DNA of 34,659 bases from Methanomicrobiales archaeon (GTDB lineage Archaea > Halobacteriota > Methanomicrobia > Methanomicrobiales > Methanospirillaceae). The position numbers were made by a program, and so were the translations under genes. The DNA lies in assembly GCA_026394715.1 (NCBI GenBank), contig JAPKXR010000218.1:1-34659 (forward strand), in the 5' to 3' direction. Every line of letters starts with the position of its first letter. The stretch's first letter is position 1. The notes under the pieces were generated by a model, which saw only the letters and a list, made by a program, of their open reading frames with translations, did no database searches and was not told the DNA's origin. Of the stretch, positions 22,261 through 31,352 are shown piece by piece.

Positions 22261-23217
22261 ATGATGGAACACGAGACGCGGGAAAAGGCGAAAAATGCCG
22301 TGAAGCTCATCCTTCTTTCGGCAGGATTCGAGGTAGAGGAAGTAAATGAACCACTCGACCTCTCGGCTGCAAGGGACGGGGAATGTGTAGCAGTGCTCTG
22401 TTCGGTAGATGCTGACACTATTGCTGATTTTGACAAGACAAACTATAACCTCGTCGTCGGTGAAGATCAGGTGCCCTGCAAAAAGCTCCTGTTTACACTG
22501 GACAATACGATTCATGCAGAACATTGCATCGTCTGGGGCGTTCAGGAGTTCGTCCGCCTTTCAGGTGAGGCAACCCTTGCCAGGGTCCTCGACCGCGAGC
22601 TCTCGCTCACGCTCACCCCGGGAGCAGGTACCAGACCTGCACCGGATGCTGCACAGGTACCAGAGGCAACTGAAAGTTCCGGCGTCAATATCCCGCACCT
22701 GCCGGTAAAAGTAACAAAACAGAATGCAGAACGGATTTCCGGTACGCAGGGAGTTGCCAGCCTGAAGTTTATGCCTCACTGGGTGTACCACTACATGAGC
22801 AGTGGCGAACAGGTCTACCAGGAACGCCACATCCCATTCGATTCTGAAGGATGGGGGGCAATCAACGCGATCAACGGGTTAAAACTCGAGATCGATCCAA
22901 AATCAATTGATAAAGGCGAAATCCCGGGTGACGCAGAGGTAGTAGGACCTAAAATTACGAAGGATGAAGCGAACCTAAAGGTGTTTGGTGAGCTGGTGGA
23001 ACAGCTTACCCAGCATGTGCGGATCAAGCAGGTGAAGGGAGATACCATTTTCTACGAAGAAAAAGTCATGAAACCGGAGAAGAAGAATATCAGTATTGAT
23101 ATTGACCTCGTGCATTTCCCGGTCTGGCAGGTCCGTGGTAAAAAAATCATCGAGGTGAACGCATTCACCGGCGAGGTCCTTTCCCAGCCGATGGATGAAG
23201 GTTGTGAGATACTCTGA
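22261..23217 (+). CDS. Conserved-looking protein of unknown function
   Basis: This 318-residue soluble protein has no signal peptide or membrane segment. Residues 1-120 look like one alpha/beta domain (EKAKNAVKLILLSAGFEVEEV, LLFTLDNTIHAEHCIVWG). A Pro/Ala-rich linker (about 121-150) leads to a second domain ending in VHFPVWQVRGKKIIEVNAFTGEV, a strand pattern reminiscent of PepSY-like modules but too weak to name. Cysteines are few. The downstream flavoprotein starts 8 bp after its stop codon, so the two are co-transcribed and may work together. I do not recognise the family. Confidence 0.75.
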   Translation: MMEHETREKAKNAVKLILLSAGFEVEEVNEPLDLSAARDGECVAVLCSVDADTIADFDKTNYNLVVGEDQVPCKKLLFTLDNTIHAEHCIVWGVQEFVRLSGEATLARVLDRELSLTLTPGAGTRPAPDAAQVPEATESSGVNIPHLPVKVTKQNAERISGTQGVASLKFMPHWVYHYMSSGEQVYQERHIPFDSEGWGAINAINGLKLEIDPKSIDKGEIPGDAEVVGPKITKDEANLKVFGELVEQLTQHVRIKQVKGDTIFYEEKVMKPEKKNISIDIDLVHFPVWQVRGKKIIEVNAFTGEVLSQPMDEGCEIL

Positions 23218-23225
23218 ATCATCCC

Positions 23226-24566
23226 ATGATCGTTGTTCTTGGAGGTGGACCGGCCGGCCGCATCGCCGCCATGCACCTTGCACATGCCGGAAAGGAGGTG
23301 CTACTCGCAGAACAGGGCGTTATTGGTGGCCAGTGCCTCAATTCCGGCTGCATGGTAGTCTGCGCACTGAATGATGCGGCACGGGTGGTCCGGAATGCCC
23401 GTGATTTAGAGAGACTCGGCATCATCGACCGGTCTCCTGAAGTGAATTTTCCTGCGTTGATTGGTGAAATGCAAAGGATCCAGAGAAAAATCGCTGGCAT
23501 CCTCGATTCGGAGACCCGCAGTTCCGGGGTTGAGATTCAATACGGCAAAGATGCCGCCCTCCATGGAAACGAAGTCCGGCTGGGTGGCGAGGTACTACGC
23601 CCCGATGCCATAATTGCCGCCACCGGTTCTTCCCCGGCAATTCCCAACATCCCGGGGCTCTCGAAAGAAGGGGTGTATAATCCCCGTACTCTCGCACAGA
23701 TGGACCGGTTACCGGAGAACATGGTTATCCTCGGCGGCGGTGTAATGGCAGCCGAATTTGCATATATTTTCTCTTCGTTCGGCTGCGATGTAACCCTGCT
23801 GGCCCGAAGTGATGTGCTGAAGGTACTTGACGAGAAGCAACGCGCGGTCGCGTTAAAAGATCTTGAGGGGATTACCATCCACTCCGGGACCTCACTACTT
23901 ACCATTAACGGTGATCGGCACCTGGATTCTGTTTCTGTACGAACACCGGACGCTTCACAAACGGAGATTACATGTGACGCACTCTTTATTGCCACCGGGC
24001 TCTCCCCGCGGTCAGAAAACCTCCATGGCATTGCAAAAGGGCCTGGTGGGGAAGTGCTTGTTGACAGCCACATGGAGACCAGCATCAAAGGAGTATATGC
24101 CGCAGGGGATGTCACAGGCCCGCCATACCTTACACCCGTCGCCCGCCATGAAGGGATCACTGCAGCAGAGAACATTCTTGGACGGGTAACCACGATGGAC
24201 TACCGGTTTTTTCCCCAGTCGGTCAACCTGGCAAGTGAACATGCGTTTTGTAACCCGTCACCAGATGAGGGGATGGTCTCGGTTAGTCTTCCCGGGCCTG
24301 CAGGACCTGGTACGTTCTGGAAAGTCCCCTTCAATGCCACGGGTCTCTCGAAGGTCAGCGTACACCCTGAAACGGGATTGTTGCAGGGGATTTCAACATC
24401 CGGGCCGGGCGCAGGAATGATCGCGAGTTATATCGCGTTCCTCATGCAGAAAGGTTACACTACAGACGATTTCGCCTCATTCCTGGAAGTCCACCCCGAG
24501 ACAGACGGGGTCCACGGGTTGCTTAATTACCTGTCGGTTTACCTGAAACGTAAAAATTCCCCATAA
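23226..24566 (+). CDS. Disulfide-reductase-type FAD/NAD(P)-dependent flavoprotein
   Basis: This 446-residue member of the pyridine-nucleotide disulfide oxidoreductase family resembles dihydrolipoamide dehydrogenase. It has the FAD-binding GGGPAGRIAAM at the N-terminus, redox-active pair C37-LNSG-C42, NAD(P)-binding VILGGGVMAAEFAYIF near residue 168, second FAD motif YAAGDVTGPPYLTP near 290, and a dimerisation domain at the C-terminus. The usual active-site dyad HPT..E near the C-terminus is altered (VHPETDGVH), and the residues after the redox pair (MVVCAL) differ from the common IPSKAL. The substrate is therefore uncertain and probably not lipoamide; no lipoyl-complex genes are nearby. It follows the unknown gene by 8 bp in one operon. 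Confidence 0.9.
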   Translation: MIVVLGGGPAGRIAAMHLAHAGKEVLLAEQGVIGGQCLNSGCMVVCALNDAARVVRNARDLERLGIIDRSPEVNFPALIGEMQRIQRKIAGILDSETRSSGVEIQYGKDAALHGNEVRLGGEVLRPDAIIAATGSSPAIPNIPGLSKEGVYNPRTLAQMDRLPENMVILGGGVMAAEFAYIFSSFGCDVTLLARSDVLKVLDEKQRAVALKDLEGITIHSGTSLLTINGDRHLDSVSVRTPDASQTEITCDALFIATGLSPRSENLHGIAKGPGGEVLVDSHMETSIKGVYAAGDVTGPPYLTPVARHEGITAAENILGRVTTMDYRFFPQSVNLASEHAFCNPSPDEGMVSVSLPGPAGPGTFWKVPFNATGLSKVSVHPETGLLQGISTSGPGAGMIASYIAFLMQKGYTTDDFASFLEVHPETDGVHGLLNYLSVYLKRKNSP

Positions 24567-24699
24567 TGATGACGGGTTGGCACCAGGGCCCGATTTTTTT
24601 GTTCTTTTTGTGATGCTCTTTTTTCACCCGGGACGCGAGCTCTCCTTTAGGGTAAGTCAATTATGTCACTATAGTCCATACATTTACAGGATCAGAAAA

Positions 24700-26637
24700 A
24701 TGGAGCAACAACGCATCGCGGACGGACAGAATGTTACGGTCGGGCTGGTCCAGATGAATATGGGGCCGGACCCTGAAGATAACCTCCAGCGTGCTGTGAT
24801 AAGCGTAAAGACCGCAATCCAGAAGGGAGCAAAGATTATCTGCCTCCCCGAGTTGTTCCGCACCCGCTATTTCCCGCAGTATATCCGGAGAGATGCGACA
24901 GGTCTTGCAGAGAGCGTCCCGGGGAAATCCACGGATATCTTTTCAACTATCGCAAAGCAGCACCGGGTTGTCATTATCGTACCGGTGTACGAGAAAGCAT
25001 CTAACGGACGTACCTACAATACCGCGGTTGTTATCGATGCAGATGGCCACCTGCAGCCGCCGTACCATAAGGTCCATATTCCACAGGACCCTGGCTTTTA
25101 TGAAAAGGGTTATTTTCACCCGGGCAATGAGTACCGGGTCTTTCACACCCGGTACGGGTGCATTGCGGTCTTAATCTGTTTTGACCAGTGGTTCCCTGAA
25201 GCAGCCCGTTCCGTCGCTCTTATGGGTGCATCAATCATTTTTTACCCGACGGCAATCGGCCAGCCACTCCGCTATGATCCCCTGGAGGGCAACTGGCAGG
25301 AATCATGGGAACTGATCCAGCGGAGCCATGCGATTGCCAACAGTGTCCATGTAGCCGCGGTGAACCGCGTGGGCACCGAAGGAGCCACCAGGTTTTTCGG
25401 GGGCTCCTTTGTGAGCGATGCGTTTGGCAGGGTACTAGCCCGTGCGGGAGATACAGAAGAGATCATCATTGCAGACCTGGACCTCTCGATGAACAGTACA
25501 GTCCAGGAGTCATGGGGGTTTTTCCGCAACCGGCGCCCTCGTACGTATGGTAATCTCGTCACAGCACCACCTGGTACCGGTCATCACTTTATCGTCCGTA
25601 ACGGTGATACCCCGCGAAACATGGGATTTTGTATGCCAGCAGAATGGGAGAGACATGAGGCCGTATGGCTCTCCTGGCCTCACAACACGGTGACATTCCC
25701 GGACCTTGCAGCAGTTGAGGATGCCTATGTACAGTTCATTTCTGCAATGAACGGATCAGAAACGGTCGAACTGCTTGTCAGGGATACAGACACAAGAGAG
25801 ATGGTTGCGGAACGGCTCTCTAAAGAAGGACCCGACGATTCTCATGTCAGGTACCGGGTTACTGACTATGAAGACGTCTGGATCCGCGATTACGGTCCCA
25901 CATTCGTGGTAAATCCTGCCATTTCCCAGGTGGCCATGGTGCAGTGGGAGTTTAATGCATGGGGTGGGAAATACGAGGACCATATCAGGGATGGATTAGT
26001 TCCGGAAGTAATGATCGGCTGGCTGGGACTCCCCGTGTTCCGCCCGGGTATTATCCTCGAGGGGGGATCAATCGACGTAAACGGGAGAGGTACCGTTATG
26101 ACCAGTCGTTCCTGCCTGCTTAACCCGAACAGGAACAAAGGATTGTCAGAATCTGACCTGGAGGCACATCTTTGGGAAAACCTGGGGACCGACCATGTAA
26201 TCTGGCTGGATGAGGGGATTGCAGGGGATGATACCGATGGCCATGTTGACGATTTTGCAAGGTTTACCGGTCCTTCCACCGTTGTCTGTGCCTTTGAAGA
26301 GGACAGGACCGATGAAAATTACCGCCCCCTGCAGGAGAATTACGACACCTTACGAAAATCCACGGACCAGGACGGGGGCCCCCTTACGGTTGTGAAACTG
26401 CCGATGCCAGACAGGGTCTCAGGTGGAGATCTCCGGTACCCGGCAAGTTATACGAATTTTTTTATCGGTAACTCGGTGGTTATTGTCCCGGTTTTTAATG
26501 ACCCCCATGATAGCGAGGCATTACGTCGTCTTTCGTCCCTCTTCCCGGGCCGAAATGTGATAGGGATTAATGCCCGGGCGATGGTTGAAGGTTACGGGAC
26601 GTTCCACTGTGCGAGCCAGCAGCAGCCGGGCCTCTAA
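24700..26637 (+). CDS. Bifunctional N-carbamoylputrescine amidase / agmatine deiminase fusion
   Basis: This 645-residue cytoplasmic protein joins two successive polyamine enzymes. Residues 12-290 are a nitrilase-superfamily amidase (AguB type) with catalytic triad E51 (CLPELF), K124 (YHKVHIP) and C160 (VLICFDQW). Residues 306-645 are an agmatine deiminase (AguA type): FCMPAEWERHEAVWLSWP, VWIRDYGPTFVV (395-404), LEGGSID, GDDTDGHVDDFARF with H515, and catalytic C637 in GTFHCASQQ. Together they would convert agmatine to N-carbamoylputrescine and then putrescine, releasing ammonia twice and CO2. The domain order is reverse to the reaction order. The frame extends to 24577, but AGGA lies 9 nt before the ATG at 24700, where homology begins. 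The more usual arrangement is two separate genes. Confidence 0.94.
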   Translation: MEQQRIADGQNVTVGLVQMNMGPDPEDNLQRAVISVKTAIQKGAKIICLPELFRTRYFPQYIRRDATGLAESVPGKSTDIFSTIAKQHRVVIIVPVYEKASNGRTYNTAVVIDADGHLQPPYHKVHIPQDPGFYEKGYFHPGNEYRVFHTRYGCIAVLICFDQWFPEAARSVALMGASIIFYPTAIGQPLRYDPLEGNWQESWELIQRSHAIANSVHVAAVNRVGTEGATRFFGGSFVSDAFGRVLARAGDTEEIIIADLDLSMNSTVQESWGFFRNRRPRTYGNLVTAPPGTGHHFIVRNGDTPRNMGFCMPAEWERHEAVWLSWPHNTVTFPDLAAVEDAYVQFISAMNGSETVELLVRDTDTREMVAERLSKEGPDDSHVRYRVTDYEDVWIRDYGPTFVVNPAISQVAMVQWEFNAWGGKYEDHIRDGLVPEVMIGWLGLPVFRPGIILEGGSIDVNGRGTVMTSRSCLLNPNRNKGLSESDLEAHLWENLGTDHVIWLDEGIAGDDTDGHVDDFARFTGPSTVVCAFEEDRTDENYRPLQENYDTLRKSTDQDGGPLTVVKLPMPDRVSGGDLRYPASYTNFFIGNSVVIVPVFNDPHDSEALRRLSSLFPGRNVIGINARAMVEGYGTFHCASQQQPGL

Positions 26638-27422
26638 AATACCTCCAGAAAAATTCTATCCTGAAAAGACCGTATCAGATTGGGCTGTCTTTTATGGATA
26701 TCCAATAAAAAGATGTGTTTAGGAGATTGATCAATCGAGTGAAATGTGGCGGATGTATATTGAGAGACTGCCATATCGCATTTCCTGCGCATACCCCTGG
26801 CAGATCTACCCATTCGCCGGGACGGGTTATTTCTCATGATCAGGTGGTCCCGGTGACCCCGGACTTCACTCGTATGCTACAATTGTCAAGGTGGGGTTGT
26901 GGTTGGTTCATTTGATCCTTTTTTACATCACTCCTTTTTTTCGGTTCCCATTTTTCCGGTCCTTCCCTGCGACCTGGCAGCGGATGGAGATTGCAAATTC
27001 CGCGGCTTTGTAATTAACCCCGGCTGCTTCCCCTCGGTATCCTATCCTTCCCTGGTGGCGGCGGGACATTCTGCATGGTGCCAGGTGTCCGCAATTATAA
27101 CGAAGGATTGTTCTGACGGGGACCATTTTCGTTCTTTTTCGGGATGTGTCAGGAGCATCATGCTACTACCGCCACCACAGGCTGATCTGGCAGCCCGGAT
27201 GTAATCCCCGGATAATTTTGCTTTTTCCGTGTTCCAAATGGTCCTGACACGAATTAACATCTCATAAATGAGGTATAAACAATCTTGCCGTGCGCGGGGT
27301 GAAAGTGATGGAAAAATGGAGCCCGGAAAACCGGGGGGGTGTAACTTCCAACCGATTGCCAGAATAGTCTGACAAAAATAACAAAAAAAGCCATATCTTC
27401 GGCCAGCAAATATATCTGGTAC
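26638..27422. other. 785-base region without a convincing gene
   Basis: Open frames of up to about 100 codons occur (for example plus strand 26899-27204) but have no recognisable domain and no good ribosome-binding site. Codon use does not resemble the neighbours. A small GC hairpin, CCCGG-AAAA-CCGGG, lies near 27322-27335, upstream of the ion-channel gene. No tRNA or repeat array was seen. Confidence 0.4.
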
Positions 27423-28145
27423 ATGCCATCCATGCCCGGACCAAAAAATCTATCGGGCTCTTTCAAAAATAGAACTGCCGCTTTTTTCCAATGGAGAGAA
27501 AATAATAAATGCACATTCCATTTCATTGCACTCATCGTTTTTCTTTCGGTCCTTCCCCTGCTCGAAGATAGTGAAGTCGCCCGGATTTTCACTGATATCC
27601 TGCTGGTAATGTTATTATTCTTCGCAGTCCAGGCAATCAGTCATGATATATATCTTATGGCTGTTGGCATTGTGCTTGTGGGAATTACAATTATCCTCTA
27701 CGGATTATATTACCTGACCAATCACGTGCACTATTTCAACGCCGCAATCGTCGTGACCCTGGTGTTTTTCATCATGGTGAGCGTGGCAATTTTTTCAGTC
27801 GTAATTCGCGAACGTGACATCAAAATGGACACGATTATCGGGGCAATATCGGTCTACTTCCTCCTCGGTCTTACGTGGGCACTCGGGATTATGGTGCTCG
27901 GGATATTTTTACCCGGTTCATTCAACATTGCGGCCCAGGGTGCAGACCAGCTTATCTACATATCCGATTATATCGGCTACAGTTTCTCGATTCTGACAAC
28001 AACAGGAAACTACAATGTTACGGCAATGACATCAACCGCCCGAACGGTGATAATGTTTGAAATGATTAGCGGGACACTCTACATCGCAGTCCTGGTCTCC
28101 TGGCTGGTCGGAAAATTCTTAAAAAACAGGCCGGCCGAAGAGTGA
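27423..28145 (+). CDS. Six-TM voltage-channel-like protein with altered selectivity filter
   Basis: This 240-residue membrane protein has about four N-terminal helices (about 30-127), then an Ion_trans_2-type pore region: helix at about 139-162, pore loop 183-200 and final helix at about 207-232. The pore sequence FSILTTTGNYNVTAMTSTART lines up with FVTLTTLGYGDITPV in related channels. The K+ filter GYGD is therefore replaced by GNYN (195-198): the second filter glycine is lost. The rest of the motif and the last helix (EMISGTLYIAVLVSWLVG) fit the family well. It may conduct another ion, be non-conducting, or assemble with other subunits. It is the only gene on this strand here and is convergent with the Ca2+ ATPase. 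Confidence 0.83.
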   Translation: MPSMPGPKNLSGSFKNRTAAFFQWRENNKCTFHFIALIVFLSVLPLLEDSEVARIFTDILLVMLLFFAVQAISHDIYLMAVGIVLVGITIILYGLYYLTNHVHYFNAAIVVTLVFFIMVSVAIFSVVIRERDIKMDTIIGAISVYFLLGLTWALGIMVLGIFLPGSFNIAAQGADQLIYISDYIGYSFSILTTTGNYNVTAMTSTARTVIMFEMISGTLYIAVLVSWLVGKFLKNRPAEE

Positions 28146-28418
28146 TTTTTACCCTTACCGGAATTACCGGGGTATAATACCAAATGGGATTCTCTTACAG
28201 CGGGAGGTATTACATCTCCGAACTGAAGCGTAAATTAGCAGGTATTCCCTGGATTACCCTTGGGCAATGTGGGAAAGAAACGGAAGTCCTTTCCCTTGAG
28301 GAAATGACGGGCAAATGAAGAAGACCAACGGGGGGTCACACCTTTTCTGCCACAACCCGTTTGAAATTTCCGTTGGATAGTCGAATAATCGTAAGATTGT
28401 TCGCCGTCTTTCCCGTAC
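28146..28418. other. Convergent intergenic region
   Basis: This 273-base gap between two 3' ends contains no gene. A short CCGG-AATTA-CCGG inverted repeat follows the channel stop codon at about 28159-28171 and may help terminate transcription; the evidence is weak. Confidence 0.3.
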
Positions 28419-31010
28419 TTATGCACCAGGCATAAGCGAATTGATACGGCCCCTGAACTGGTGATAGACACCCCGTATTACGAAACCTACAACCAGCACG
28501 GAAGCAGACATGACAATTATTTTTACCCACTCATCAAACGAAAGAGGAACCGTGCCAAAAACCAGGCCGCCATACTGCACAATCACGATTTGTGCCAGGA
28601 CAATGAACCCCATCACCGCGAAAAATGTTGGGTTCCCTTTAAAAAAGGGCGGCATCTTTCCATCAAGTGCCCGGCAGTTGATACCATTCCAGACCGCAGC
28701 GAGGACAAAGGCTGCGAAAAAAACCGTGTTAATCCCTGCGGGAGTGGTGCCGCCCAGAAAAGCTGTCTCCATCTGGACCAGTCCGCCAATAATAAAAAAC
28801 GCACCCGTAACGATAATGGAAAACCACATAAATGGCGTGATGACCGGAGTATTTCTTTTTATGGGAAGGCGGTTCATCAGGTCCCGGTGCGGGGCCTCCG
28901 AACAGAGTGCGAACGCGGCGAGCGTGTCCATAATCAGGTTAATCCAGAGGATCTGGATAATGGTAAACGGCTCCGGGTACCCGAGGAGCGGGGCAATGAA
29001 TACCAGAATACAGGCACAAAAATTGAGCGTGAGCTGAAACAGCACAAAACGCTGGATATTTTCATACAACGACCGGCCCCACCAGACGGCACTCGTAATC
29101 GAGGCGAACGAGTCATCAAGGAGAATAATATCACTCGCTTCCCTCGCTACCTCGGTCCCGGCAATCCCCATCGCAAGCCCGACATCGGCATTTTTAAGGG
29201 CTGGTGCATCGTTTGTCCCATCGCCGGTGACGGCTACAACATCCCCGCTCTTCTGGAGGGCCTGGACGAGCAGCAGCTTGTCCATCGGTTCAGCCCGTGC
29301 CATTACATCCAGGTTCTGCGCAACTGCGACCTGTTGATCAGCTGACAAGGACCGGAATTCTTTCCCGTCAACGACAACCCCGCCCGCAAGGAGCCCGGAG
29401 TCCTCTGCAATGGCCTTTGCAGTCTCCCGGTTATCACCGGTCACCATCCGGACCCTGATCCCGGCTTCCCGGCAGGTAGCTACCGATTCGGCAATGTCAT
29501 CCCGCAGCGGGTCACGGATACCTACGTACCCGTCCCATGTAAGATTGGATTCGCTTTCATCCCCATCCACGATCTCCTTGTGGGCAAATGCAAGTGTCCG
29601 CATCGCCCTTGAAGCAAGCTTGCTGACACCAGACAGGTCAGGTTGCACATCACAGAGCGAAGCGAGGATCTCCGGTGCCCCTTTCACCAGGAGATAGGGT
29701 GTATCCCCGATATTCACGACTGTTGACATCCGTTTTCTGTTGCCATCAAAGAGGTACTGTTTCCTTGTAGTAGTCTCTGCACGGATATGCATGTAATCAA
29801 GGGTGTGTTCGTGGAGCCACCGGAGGAGCGCCCCTTCCGTCGAGTTTCCTATGACGATTATCCGCCCCTCCCGCTCTTCCAGGTAGGCAGTGCCATTCAC
29901 AGCAGCATTGAGGGTGATCCATTCAGATGGCGAATGTGGGGTATTTTCCTGTTGTGCAGGGTCTCCGGCTGAGGCATACACTACTTCCATCTGGTTTTTC
30001 GTCAGTGTCCCGGTCTTATCCGTGCAGATTGTTGTCGCTGACCCAATCGTCTCACAGGCAATCAGCTTCCGTACAAGGCAGTTGGCACGGGTCATCTTTC
30101 GCATTGCAAGGGAAAGTGAGAGTGCTACGCTCATCGGGAGACCTTCGGGAACTGCAACGACGATAATAGCGACGGCAATCATGAGGTAGTGCAGGACATG
30201 GTTCAGGGTATCAAGGTTCAACCCGGTCAGTTCCCCGAGTACTATCCCACGAACTGACAGGCTGACCAGGATCAGGATACCCATAGTATACCCGAATTTA
30301 CTGATGATCCCGGCAAGGGCTTCCAGTTTCTGTTCAAGGGGGGTTGCAGTTGAATGATCAATACCAAGCGATGCGGCAATTACACCCATCTGGGCCCTGT
30401 CCCCTACGGCCCCGGCGATCATCCGTCCTTTCCCGGCGGTAACGAACGTTCCTTTCAGGACACTATCTGCAGCCCCTTTTCCAACCGGTTCACTCTCCCC
30501 GGTAAATGCGGACTCGTCACTGGTAAGGGCGTCTGAGGTGATGAGCCAGCCGTCCGCGGGAACCGCATCGCCCGCTTCGAGGAGGACAAGATCGCCGACA
30601 ACAATATCGCGGGAGGTGACCAGGGCAGGGTGACCATCCCGGATTACCTTGACACCGACATCGTCCCGGTGAGCATTTAATACATCGAACTCTTTGCTGC
30701 TCCGGTATTCATTGAAAAAGGATATCCCGGTGGCCAGCAAAATTGCGATAATGATCCCGAGGGTATCGTAAATACTGATCCCCTGGATTATCGAGACGAC
30801 CAGGGAGATAACAACTGCAATAATTAAGATTTTTATAATCGGGTCATCGTATTTCTTCAGGTACTGCAACCATAGTGGCTCCCGTACCGGAGGGGTCATG
30901 ACATTTGCGCCAAACCGTTCCCGGTAGACAGGGACTTCTGATGATAACAGACCGCCTTTGACTTCAAGACGTGTCCGTTCTTCGGGGGATAAAATGGTAG
31001 GTTCTTTCAT
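28419..31010 (-). CDS. PMCA-type calcium-transporting P-type ATPase
   Basis: This 863-residue P2-type ATPase exports Ca2+ using ATP. Present in order: the N-terminal cation-ATPase domain, M1-M2 (about 47-95), actuator motif FTGESEPVGK, M3-M4 with VAVPEGLPMSVALSL, the phosphorylation motif DKTGTLTKNQM near residue 331, nucleotide-binding domain KGAPEIL, hinge TGDGTNDAPALKNADVG and six C-terminal helices including WINLIMDTLAAFAL (M6). PEGLP in M4 and N..D in M6 fit the plasma-membrane (IIB) Ca2+ pump group with one ion site. The frame extends by three codons to a TTG at 31019; the ATG at 31010 is the more likely start. It lies among other ion-transport genes. Confidence 0.95.
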   Translation of the reverse strand: MKEPTILSPEERTRLEVKGGLLSSEVPVYRERFGANVMTPPVREPLWLQYLKKYDDPIIKILIIAVVISLVVSIIQGISIYDTLGIIIAILLATGISFFNEYRSSKEFDVLNAHRDDVGVKVIRDGHPALVTSRDIVVGDLVLLEAGDAVPADGWLITSDALTSDESAFTGESEPVGKGAADSVLKGTFVTAGKGRMIAGAVGDRAQMGVIAASLGIDHSTATPLEQKLEALAGIISKFGYTMGILILVSLSVRGIVLGELTGLNLDTLNHVLHYLMIAVAIIVVAVPEGLPMSVALSLSLAMRKMTRANCLVRKLIACETIGSATTICTDKTGTLTKNQMEVVYASAGDPAQQENTPHSPSEWITLNAAVNGTAYLEEREGRIIVIGNSTEGALLRWLHEHTLDYMHIRAETTTRKQYLFDGNRKRMSTVVNIGDTPYLLVKGAPEILASLCDVQPDLSGVSKLASRAMRTLAFAHKEIVDGDESESNLTWDGYVGIRDPLRDDIAESVATCREAGIRVRMVTGDNRETAKAIAEDSGLLAGGVVVDGKEFRSLSADQQVAVAQNLDVMARAEPMDKLLLVQALQKSGDVVAVTGDGTNDAPALKNADVGLAMGIAGTEVAREASDIILLDDSFASITSAVWWGRSLYENIQRFVLFQLTLNFCACILVFIAPLLGYPEPFTIIQILWINLIMDTLAAFALCSEAPHRDLMNRLPIKRNTPVITPFMWFSIIVTGAFFIIGGLVQMETAFLGGTTPAGINTVFFAAFVLAAVWNGINCRALDGKMPPFFKGNPTFFAVMGFIVLAQIVIVQYGGLVFGTVPLSFDEWVKIIVMSASVLVVGFVIRGVYHQFRGRINSLMPGA

Positions 31011-31019
31011 TTTTTTCAA

Positions 31020-31352
31020 AAGACCAGTTGTTCTAACTGTTTTAGAGTTATTCGGATAAAGTCATTCGGGACGTTCAACAAAAACGCCCGCCGGCTATTC
31101 TCATTTCGGTTTTATCATATTCTCATGAATGTGGCAACCAGGGACCCAAGGCCTTTTTCATTACGATCATCTCAAAACGCGGGTGACATCAACCATGGAA
31201 TGGCCCCACCCCTGACCAATGGATTGCCATCGGAGAGAACGAGTAAATTTTAAAAGGGCCCGATCTTCGCAGTAATGTACAATCCCAGGGGTTATTACCT
31301 GATCCCGGTTGACCAGCATATGATCCAGGACCAAAAAAAATGGACTTTTAGC
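31020..31352. other. 333-base intergenic region upstream of the Ca2+ ATPase gene
   Basis: No gene is evident; the plus-strand frame at 31275-31478 is antisense to the DUF389 gene's end and has no domain. The region should contain the promoter of the Ca2+ pump. A TTTAAAAGGG stretch near 31247-31256 could be a TATA element on the plus strand, but nothing convincing follows it. Confidence 0.35.

Noticed and set aside
24577-24699. N-terminal extension of the amidase-deiminase fusion
   Set aside because: The 41 extra residues are unlike the family, and a ribosome-binding site precedes the ATG at 24700.
28461-29345. Long open frame (294 codons) on the plus strand
   Set aside because: It is antisense to the Ca2+ ATPase gene, whose motifs are intact; the frame encodes a low-hydrophobicity, His/Asn/Arg-rich sequence without a domain or ribosome-binding site.
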